Source: JBHIBR01 sp046759145 [NCBI: Nitrospinota bacterium] (GTDB lineage Bacteria > UBA8248). Taken from it: a DNA stretch of 5,449 nucleotides. A program made the position numbers and the translations under genes. The stretch spans positions 1-5,449 of the forward strand of contig JBHIBR010000141.1 of the NCBI GenBank assembly GCA_046759145.1. Reading direction: 5' to 3'. Shown piece after piece: positions 1 through 5,449 of this stretch (positions within the stretch are counted from its first letter, which is position 1; every line of letters starts with the position of its first letter). The notes under the pieces were generated by a model. It was not told the origin of the DNA, searched no databases, and saw only the letters and a program-made list of their open reading frames with translations.

Positions 1-1
1 C

Positions 2-2428
2 GTCTTCTACCGCCCGTGGGAGGCGGCGCGGGGGGCCGCCCTGCCCCTGGCCGTGGCGCTGGTGACGGCCCTTCTCGCCGCCTGGCGCGTGGCCCTCTGG
101 GTGGAGCAGCCGGACGCCGTCCGCAGCATCCTCTACCTCTGGCCCCTCCCGGTCCTCCTGCTGCCGGCCCTCTGGGCGGGGCGCGAGATCCGCCGGCACT
201 TCGCGCCGCACCCCTCGTTCCGCCTGCCGCAGAGCTTCGTCATGGGGACCAACTTGGTGATGCTGTCGTTGGCTGCGGGCGCCGCCATATACCTCTTCTC
301 CCAATACGTCGAGCTCTCCGACCGCACCGGCGCCCCCAACTTCGCCGACCTGCGCGCGGGTTTCGTCCTGATCTGCCTCGCGGTGGAGATGTGCCGTCGC
401 TGCTTCGGGGCGACGCTTCCGATTCTCTCCACCCTCTCCATCGTCTACGGAATGTGGGGCAACCTGATGCCCGGCCCCCTGCGCCACGGGGGACAGGGGT
501 GGTCGGAGCTCCTCGGGAAGCTCTCCACCGACTTCATCGGCGGCGTGCTGGGCTTCCTGGTGGTCATCTCTTCCACCTTCATCATCATGTTCCTCCTCCT
601 CGGCGCCTTCCTCCAGGAGTCGGGCGCCGCGCGCTTTTTTGTGAACTTCTGCCTGGGCCTCTTCGGGCGGCTGCGGGCGGGCGCCGGGTTCGCCGCCGTG
701 GGCAGCAGCGCCTTCATGGGCACCGTCTCGGGCAGCGCCTCGGGCAACGTCGTCACCACGGGCACCTTCACCATCCCGCTGATGATGCGCACGGGCTACA
801 GCCCCCACATCGCGGCCGCAGTGGAGGCCTCCGCCAGCAGCGGGGGGCAGATCATGCCCCCGGTGATGGGCGCGGGCGCCTTCATCATGAGCGAGCTCAT
901 CGAGGTGCCCTACGTCAAGATCATCGGCTACGCCGCCATCCCGGCCATCCTCTACTTCCTCATCGTGGGGATCAACCTGCAGTTCGCGGCAGGCAAGCTC
1001 GACCTTCAGCGCATCCCGCCCGAGGAACTCCCCGACTGGCGGGCGGAGTTGCGGCGGGGCTGGATCTACCTGTTGCCCCTAGCCGTCCTGGTCTACTTCC
1101 TGATCGAGGGATATACGCCCGTGTTCGCCGGGGTGTGGGCGGTCTTCGTCATGGCTGCGGTATGGATGCTCCAGCAGGGCTACTTCGGTCTCCGCGCCCT
1201 GGGCCGCGCGCTCTGGTACGCCGCCATCCCGGCGACGGTGGCGGCGCTCCTGCTGGTGGTCTACGGCGTCCAGAGGACCCTCTACGCCCTCTTGCCCGCC
1301 GCGGCTGCACTGGACAGTCTCGTCTACCCCTTCGAGTTCCTCTACCACGGGGCCGTCTTCTTCCTCCTCGCCACCGGCCTCCAGGCTCTCCTGCTCCGCC
1401 TCCTGGGCAGCCGGCGGGAGGGGGACGCCTCACCCCTGCGGCTGGGCGAGGTGGCGACCCTCCTGTGCAACCCGTTCCTCTACGCCCGGCGGTTTCGGGC
1501 CCGAGGAGAGGCCGCCCCGGACGTGGCCGCGGCGGTGGCGACCCGCAGCTGGTTGCGCAGTGTGCTCCGGGCGCTGGCGGTCGGCGGCCGGCAGGGGGCG
1601 GAGTTCGGCGTCACCTTGGCCACCATCGAGCTTGTGGTCCAGGTGCTCTCCATCACGGGCGTCGGCAACAAGATGAGCCTGCTCATCGAGAGCCTGGCGG
1701 TGGACGTGTGCTTCCTGGGCGAGGCCGCGGGGGGCGGCTGCGCCTGGGGCCTGGGGATCGACGGCTTCCTGGTGGGCCTCCTCCTCACCGCGGTGGCCTG
1801 TGCCATCCTGGGGATGGGGATGCCCACCACCGCCGCGTACGTCCTGCTGGCCATCCTGGGCGGGCCGGTTCTCATCAGTCTCACCAAGCCCGTCCTGGTC
1901 GGCCTCGGGGGTCCCGAATGGGCCCAGGCCATCGTCGCCATCCGGGGCGAGAGGGTGGCGGCCCACATGTTCATTTTTTATTTCGCCATCCTCTCCGCCA
2001 TTACGCCCCCGGTGGCCATCGCCGCGCTGGTGGGCGCCAAGATGGCCGGGGCCCCGTATTTCAAGACCGCCTTCACCGCCCTCAAGTTCGCCATCGTGGG
2101 GTTCGTCGTGCCCTTCCTCTTCATGTATATGCCGGGCATCCTTGCCCTGACGGAGCCGCTGGAAGTGCTGCGGGTCTCCTTCTCCACCCTGCTGGGCTTC
2201 ATCGCCCTCTCGGCCTTCTTCCAGGGCTACCTCCTCGCCCCCACGAGCCTGCTGGACCGCCTGTTGCTGCTCCTGGCGGGGCTGAGCTTCTTCCTTGTCG
2301 GCCTCCGGGGCGAGCTCCTTTGGGGCGTGCTGGGCGTCGTCCTCGGCTCGCTGGCGGTGGCCAAGCAGATGGGTTGGAGCCGGGCCCGGAGGCCGGAGAG
2401 GCGCCTCGCGGGCGGTGGGGGCGGCTAG
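2..2428 (+). CDS. TRAP transporter fused permease (DctQM-type, 4TM/12TM fusion), 5'-truncated
   Basis: This is an inner-membrane permease of a tripartite ATP-independent periplasmic (TRAP) transporter. It would import a substrate delivered by a periplasmic binding protein, driven by an ion gradient. The frame is open back to base 2, giving at least 808 codons in view. The first GTG (53) lacks a good ribosome site, so the true start probably lies outside the window. Numbering from that GTG, residues 1-130 hold about four hydrophobic helices (the DctQ-like part). Residues 215-280 are the first DctM signature, with GSASGNVV at 227 and GGQIMPPVMGAGAF at 264. Residues 586-596 carry the second, LGMGMPTTAAY, followed by FYFAILSAITPPVA at 642. 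Residues 373-511, normally a short connector, are long and hold extra hydrophobic stretches. No binding protein is visible; one may lie upstream. Fused permeases of this kind usually work with TAXI-type binding proteins (family knowledge). The substrate cannot be told. Confidence 0.93.
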   Translation, partial: VFYRPWEAARGAALPLAVALVTALLAAWRVALWVEQPDAVRSILYLWPLPVLLLPALWAGREIRRHFAPHPSFRLPQSFVMGTNLVMLSLAAGAAIYLFSQYVELSDRTGAPNFADLRAGFVLICLAVEMCRRCFGATLPILSTLSIVYGMWGNLMPGPLRHGGQGWSELLGKLSTDFIGGVLGFLVVISSTFIIMFLLLGAFLQESGAARFFVNFCLGLFGRLRAGAGFAAVGSSAFMGTVSGSASGNVVTTGTFTIPLMMRTGYSPHIAAAVEASASSGGQIMPPVMGAGAFIMSELIEVPYVKIIGYAAIPAILYFLIVGINLQFAAGKLDLQRIPPEELPDWRAELRRGWIYLLPLAVLVYFLIEGYTPVFAGVWAVFVMAAVWMLQQGYFGLRALGRALWYAAIPATVAALLLVVYGVQRTLYALLPAAAALDSLVYPFEFLYHGAVFFLLATGLQALLLRLLGSRREGDASPLRLGEVATLLCNPFLYARRFRARGEAAPDVAAAVATRSWLRSVLRALAVGGRQGAEFGVTLATIELVVQVLSITGVGNKMSLLIESLAVDVCFLGEAAGGGCAWGLGIDGFLVGLLLTAVACAILGMGMPTTAAYVLLAILGGPVLISLTKPVLVGLGGPEWAQAIVAIRGERVAAHMFIFYFAILSAITPPVAIAALVGAKMAGAPYFKTAFTALKFAIVGFVVPFLFMYMPGILALTEPLEVLRVSFSTLLGFIALSAFFQGYLLAPTSLLDRLLLLLAGLSFFLVGLRGELLWGVLGVVLGSLAVAKQMGWSRARRPERRLAGGGGG
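2425..2428. other. Shared palindromic stop (CTAG) of two convergent genes
   Basis: The four bases CTAG read the same on both strands. The + strand TAG at 2426-2428 ends the TRAP permease, and the - strand TAG at 2427-2425 ends the last gene of the opposite operon. The genes therefore overlap by four bases tail to tail and leave no room for a terminator between them. Each transcript must end inside the other gene's coding sequence. This is read directly from the sequence. Confidence 0.9.
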
Positions 2429-2838
2429 GAGCGGCGGGCGCGGGCGGCGGGGTCCTTCATGGCCTCGCGCCGGTCATCGCGGACGATGAGGGCGTGCCCC
2501 CGGCACCAGCGCCTCAGGTTTTCCGACTCTTGCTCCAACTCATAGGGCAAGCGCGCCAGCTGTGAGCGCCGGGCCCGCAGGTAGTGGATGCGGTCCTGGT
2601 TGAAGCGCTGGTGTTCGATGAGGCCCTTTAGCTGGGCGGCGGCTTCTTTCTCCGCCCTGTCGGCGGCGGCGAGTGCCGGTTGTCGGGCGGCCAGTACCTG
2701 CCGGAGCTGGCGGCACTCCGAGGAGGACCGCAGGCGGCTCAAGAGGCCCAGAGCGGCGATTCCGAGGGCGAGCGCCAAGAGCAGGAGGTCGGCCGTCTCC
2801 ATCCCCCGGGCGAGGAAGGCCTCCAAGAGGGGTCTCAT
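2425..2838 (-). CDS. Small membrane-anchored helical protein, unknown function (second of a coupled pair)
   Basis: I do not recognise this 137-residue protein. Residues 14-35 (from METADLLLLALALG) form one clear hydrophobic membrane segment. It is followed by an Arg-containing stretch (SRLRSSSECRQLRQ), which suggests a short outside N-terminus and a cytoplasmic C-terminus. Residues 38-115 are rich in Ala, Leu, Glu, Gln and Arg and look like a long amphipathic helix or coiled coil. The tail (116-137) is highly charged. There are two cysteines (42 and 112) and no catalytic motif. The start is chosen at ATG 2838 because it forms an ATGA overlap with the stop of the upstream gene (2837-2835). The frame stays open further back, but a longer start would overlap that gene by about 145 bases. 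No strong Shine-Dalgarno is close, so translation is probably coupled to the preceding gene. Calling it a real gene rests on the overlap, the clean membrane segment and the matching partner. Confidence 0.75.
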   Translation of the reverse strand: MRPLLEAFLARGMETADLLLLALALGIAALGLLSRLRSSSECRQLRQVLAARQPALAAADRAEKEAAAQLKGLIEHQRFNQDRIHYLRARRSQLARLPYELEQESENLRRWCRGHALIVRDDRREAMKDPAARARRS

Positions 2839-3239
2839 GGGGCGTCGTCCCAGGCTCTCCAGTCCGAGCCCCGGAAGCGGTCCGCGTCGGGGTGCTTCTC
2901 CCAGTGCTCCCGGACCTCGCGCAGGAACTTGACCTTGCCGGGGAGACCGGTGTCTTCCAGGGCCTTCTCCCGGCCCCACACCTCTTCTTCGAGCTGGGAG
3001 AGGAGCTTGATCTGCTGCGGGAGGAGCCTTCCCTGGAAGGTCCCGAGGGATTGCTGGGCGCGGCGGAGGTTCGCCTCGTGGCGCTGGCGGGCGGTCCGCT
3101 TCTGCGCAATGGCGCGGTTGAGGCGGTCCCGTTCCCTCATCCTACGGTAGTAGGACCGGATGTACCAGGCCCCGGCCAGGAGGAGCAGGCCGATCTCGGC
3201 GCCCATTCTTATGTCGACCAGGTAGGCAGCCTCGGGCAC
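2835..3239 (-). CDS. Small membrane-anchored helical protein, unknown function (first of a coupled pair)
   Basis: I do not recognise this protein of about 134 residues. Near the N-terminus a hydrophobic segment (MGAEIGLLLLAGAWYI, about residues 12-28) is followed at once by a strongly basic run (RSYYRRMRERDR). By the positive-inside rule this puts the C-terminus in the cytoplasm. Residues 30-110 are highly charged and helix-prone with many Gln, Arg, Glu and Leu, consistent with a coiled coil. The end is rich in Trp and Asp (SDWRAWDDAP). The preferred start is GTG 3239, which has GGAGG at 3249-3245 with a 5-base spacer. GTG 3245 (two residues longer) overlaps that ribosome site, and ATG 3206 has no good one. 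It lies in the same reading frame as the upstream helicase, about 39 bases after its stop, and its own stop overlaps the next start as ATGA. It is therefore likely co-transcribed with both. Confidence 0.75.
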   Translation of the reverse strand: MPEAAYLVDIRMGAEIGLLLLAGAWYIRSYYRRMRERDRLNRAIAQKRTARQRHEANLRRAQQSLGTFQGRLLPQQIKLLSQLEEEVWGREKALEDTGLPGKVKFLREVREHWEKHPDADRFRGSDWRAWDDAP

Positions 3240-3244
3240 CTGCA

Positions 3245-3249
3245 CCTCC
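3245..3249 (-). promoter_or_regulatory. Ribosome binding site GGAGG deciding the GTG 3239 start
   Basis: On the - strand the bases GGAGG are followed by the spacer TGCAG and then GTG at 3239. This is a near-ideal Shine-Dalgarno and spacing for that codon. The GTG at 3245 shares its first base with the motif, which argues against it being the main start. Confidence 0.6.
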
Positions 3250-3254
3250 GCGCG

Positions 3255-3268
3255 CAGGGCACTCCCTG
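3255..3268 (-). promoter_or_regulatory. Small hairpin between helicase stop and first small gene
   Basis: The - strand reads CAGGG-AGTG-CCCTG, a perfect 5-base-pair stem with a 4-base loop. It sits between the helicase stop (3281-3279) and the ribosome site of the next gene. It lacks a U-rich tail, so it is not a typical intrinsic terminator. It could affect translation or RNA stability, or be chance in GC-rich DNA. Confidence 0.25.
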
Positions 3269-3278
3269 AGCGAGCCGA

Positions 3279-5449
3279 CTATAGCAATCCCCGGGCCGGG
3301 CGCAAAGCCCGAGGCGGCTCCACCCCCTGGCGGGCTCGCGCCAGGAGCCCCTCCAGCGTCCAGTCCAGGGGGATCCTCACCTTGCCTTTCCCCTTGCGCT
3401 CCAGCAGGAGGTGGCCCCGCTCCAGGCCGAAGCAGAAGAGCTCTCCCGTGAGCGCGGCGTCCGCGCGGCAGTACTCCAACACCTTCTGCCGTTCCCCCGC
3501 CCGCCACCAGGCGAGGGACTGGAGCCCATCGGCGAGCTTCGCCGCCCCCAGGGTGGCCTGGGCGAGTGCCCCCAAGCTGGGGCGGAAGCCGATCCGGCCC
3601 GCCAGGTCTCGCAGCATGTCGAAGGTGGGGAGGGCGCGGGCGAGGTCGACCCGGGAGTGCGCCCGCAGCACCTGGTAGTCAAAGCCCAGGATGTTGAAAC
3701 CCACCACCAGGTCGGCCCCCCGGAGGGCAGCCAGCAGGGAGGGGGCTTGCTCTTCCAGGTATTCTTCAACTCCCCCCTCCGGCCAACGCCAGAGCACGGC
3801 GCAGGCGAGGCCCATCCGGTCGGCCCGCTCCCAGCCGCCCACCTCCTCGGCGCTGCGCTGGGTCTCGAGGTCGAGGACGAGGACCCGGGGCGCTCTCGCG
3901 CGGTCGGGGAGAGCGCGGGGAGGTTCGGCTCTCCTCGGCTCCAGGGGCGGGGCGTCGCCCTCCTCCCGGGGAGGGAGTTCTTCCCTCCCGAGCACCATCC
4001 GGAGGACCCAGATGGCCGCCTCCTTGTCGAGGGGGTAGTTGCCCGAGCCGCACTTGGGCGAGTGGACGCAGGAGGGGCAGCCCCCCTCGCAGGGGCATGC
4101 CTCCACCACCTCCAGGGTTTTGGCAAAGAGAGCCTCCGCCTGCTCGAAGCCTTGCTCGGCGAGGCCGACCCCACCCGGGTGGCCGTCGTAGAAGAAGATG
4201 GCCCCTTTGCCCACCTGGGGGTGGAGGGGAGTGGAGATGCCCCCGATGTCGTCCCGGTCACACAGGGCGAAGAGGGGGAAGAGGCCGATGGCGGCGTGCT
4301 CGGCGGCGTGGATGCCGCCCATGAAGTGGAGCCCCCGCGCGGCCACCCCGCGGGCGAGCGCCTCCTCCAGCTCCACCCAGAAGCCCACCGTCTCGAAGGT
4401 GGTGGGGGGGAGCTCCAGGGGGTGCACGCCGAGTCGCTCCTGCCGGGCGGTGGAGCGCTTCTCGTAGCCCGTAATGTGGGTGGTGACCCGCAGGCGGCCG
4501 AGGTGCAGCCGGGCGTTGCCCAGGGAGCGGCTCCGCTCCCGGGTGAGGATCTCCGTCTCCTTCTCGGTGCGGGCGCGGGTGAAGTAACGGGCATCGGAGG
4601 GGCGCACCCGGACGTTGCGCCGCTCGAGGTCGAGAGCCGCCACCTCGTACTGGCGCCCCCGGTGGAGGTAGATGGCCCCCGGGTGGCACTCGGTGAGGGC
4701 CTGGTGGCCGTTCACGTGTCCGATGGGCTCGGCTCGACTGAGCTCGCCGAAGTCGGACCCCTCGAGGATGGCGAAGGACTCCCCTGCCCCCCGGAGGTCC
4801 ACCCGGCGGTGGGGCCGTCTGCGCGCGGCGAACCAGCGCTCCCCCTCGGCGCTCCGCAGGAGTTCCCCCTCATCCTCCAGTTCCCCGGCGGCCCGCCGCC
4901 AAGCCCTTGGGAGGGTGGGCTCCCCCCCCTCCAGGGGCAGCTCCGCCGCCGCGCAGGGGAGGTGCTGGGCGAGGAGATAGGGGTTCTCCGGGTCGAGGGT
5001 GGCCCGCTCGAAGGGGCGCCCAAAGAAATCCTCCGGGTGGGTGACGAGGTACTGGTCCAGGGCGTCGCGCTCGGCGATGAGGGCGATCAGGCTCTCGCGC
5101 TCGCCTCGTCCCACGCGCCCGCCCCGCTGCCAGGTATTGATGATGGAGCCCGGGTAGCCCACCAGGATGCAGACGTCCAGCCCGCCGATGTCCACCCCGA
5201 GCTCGAGGGCGCTGGTGGAGACCACCCCGGCGAGCCCACCTCGCTTGAGCTGGCGCTCCACCTGGCGGCGTTCCTCGGGGAGAAAGCCCGCCCGGTAAGA
5301 GCTCACCCGCCCGCGGAGCTCCGGGTGAGAGCCGAGGGTCCAGGTGTAGATGAGCTCCGCGGCCCGGCGCCCTTTGGTGAAGACGATGGTCTTGAAGCCG
5401 GCCAGCAGGGCCCGGGCGAAGAGCCGGCTCGCCACGGTGTGGGCGCTCA
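3279..5449 (-). CDS. DEAD/DEAH-type helicase with DUF1998-type Cys cluster fused to DEDDy exonuclease (MrfA-MrfB-like), N-terminus cut off
   Basis: This is the C-terminal 722 codons of a large DNA helicase-nuclease, probably cytoplasmic and acting in DNA repair. The ATP-binding first RecA domain (motifs I-III) lies beyond the window. Residues are numbered from GTG 5435, an internal codon. The second helicase domain is at 1-140: IVFTKGRRAAELI, motif V STSALELGVDIGG (73-85) and motif VI QRGGRVGR (103-110). Residues 150-345 are a family-specific middle region. Residues 348-480 match the DUF1998 type, with a Cys cluster C447-x-C449-x3-C453-x2-C456-x5-C462 (4050-4097), likely metal-binding. A Pro/Glu/Arg-rich linker (484-516) leads to an RNase H-fold exonuclease domain. 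Its catalytic residues are D522/E524 (DLET), D586 (NILGFD) and Y655/D659 (YCRAD), a complete DEDDy set. In B. subtilis, MrfA and MrfB are separate neighbouring genes for mitomycin C damage repair, in the same helicase-then-nuclease order. Alternatives include other DUF1998-linked helicases, some found in phage defence. Confidence 0.9.
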   Translation of the reverse strand, partial: SAHTVASRLFARALLAGFKTIVFTKGRRAAELIYTWTLGSHPELRGRVSSYRAGFLPEERRQVERQLKRGGLAGVVSTSALELGVDIGGLDVCILVGYPGSIINTWQRGGRVGRGERESLIALIAERDALDQYLVTHPEDFFGRPFERATLDPENPYLLAQHLPCAAAELPLEGGEPTLPRAWRRAAGELEDEGELLRSAEGERWFAARRRPHRRVDLRGAGESFAILEGSDFGELSRAEPIGHVNGHQALTECHPGAIYLHRGRQYEVAALDLERRNVRVRPSDARYFTRARTEKETEILTRERSRSLGNARLHLGRLRVTTHITGYEKRSTARQERLGVHPLELPPTTFETVGFWVELEEALARGVAARGLHFMGGIHAAEHAAIGLFPLFALCDRDDIGGISTPLHPQVGKGAIFFYDGHPGGVGLAEQGFEQAEALFAKTLEVVEACPCEGGCPSCVHSPKCGSGNYPLDKEAAIWVLRMVLGREELPPREEGDAPPLEPRRAEPPRALPDRARAPRVLVLDLETQRSAEEVGGWERADRMGLACAVLWRWPEGGVEEYLEEQAPSLLAALRGADLVVGFNILGFDYQVLRAHSRVDLARALPTFDMLRDLAGRIGFRPSLGALAQATLGAAKLADGLQSLAWWRAGERQKVLEYCRADAALTGELFCFGLERGHLLLERKGKGKVRIPLDWTLEGLLARARQGVEPPRALRPARGLL

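Noticed and set aside
16-2565. An 849-codon open frame on the + strand overlapping the whole TRAP permease in another frame
   Set aside because: Its translation is dominated by Pro, Arg, Gly and Ala with no recognisable domain, as expected from the out-of-frame reading of a GC-rich gene. The overlapped frame is a clear TRAP permease.
2839-2979. Longer N-terminus for the last small - strand gene, starting at 2979
   Set aside because: It would overlap the preceding small gene by about 145 bases, and the added part is Pro/Gly/Arg-rich. The ATGA start at 2838 immediately before the membrane segment is far more plausible.
2673-3269. Open frames on the + strand across the small-gene region (for example 2673-3269 and 2680-3150)
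   Set aside because: They are low-complexity Pro/Arg/Gly/Ser-rich readings opposite the better-supported - strand pair, which has membrane segments, start/stop coupling and a ribosome site.
3255-3300. Rho-independent terminator after the helicase
   Set aside because: The only clear stem is five base pairs and is not followed by a U tract. The closely spaced downstream genes suggest transcription continues.
3377-4594. A 405-codon - strand frame inside the helicase-nuclease
   Set aside because: It is an out-of-frame reading, rich in Ser/Pro/Arg/Ala, of a region whose true frame shows helicase, Cys-cluster and exonuclease motifs.
4404-4929. Homopolymer runs (seven G at 4404-4410 and eight C at 4922-4929) as possible programmed frameshift sites
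   Set aside because: The helicase frame continues through both with family-like sequence on either side. No alternative frame product makes sense, so they are taken as ordinary GC-rich Pro-Pro and Gly-Gly codons.

Overview
The window is a GC-rich bacterial segment (roughly 70% G+C by eye, with G or C at most third codon positions). It is nearly fully coding, and two groups of genes converge. No rRNA, tRNA, mobile element, repeat array or CRISPR is visible. I cannot name the species. The gene content (a fused TRAP permease, and a helicase-nuclease of the MrfA/MrfB type) is that of an ordinary bacterial chromosome.

Left half, + strand (2-2428): a TRAP transporter permease in which the small DctQ-like and large DctM-like membrane subunits are fused, cut at its 5' end by the window edge. 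Both TRAP signature regions are intact. An unusually long central stretch with extra hydrophobic segments separates the two halves.

Right half, - strand, transcribed from 5449 towards 2425: the C-terminal part of a DEAD/DEAH-type helicase with a DUF1998-type cysteine cluster and a DEDDy exonuclease (RNase H-fold) domain fused to its C-terminus. This looks like a one-polypeptide version of the Bacillus subtilis MrfA (YprA) plus MrfB (YprB) DNA-repair pair. It is followed within a few dozen bases by two small, unrecognised genes of almost equal length. Each encodes one N-terminal membrane segment followed by a charged, helical, coiled-coil-like region, and the two are coupled by an ATGA start/stop overlap. 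The three genes look like one transcription unit.

The two groups meet tail to tail at 2425-2428, where one palindromic CTAG supplies the TAG stop of both the permease and the last small gene. There is therefore no intergenic terminator between them. The most interesting points are the helicase-nuclease fusion, the tightly linked pair of small membrane-anchored helical proteins behind it, and the expanded centre of the TRAP permease. No gene-free stretch exceeds about 40 bases.
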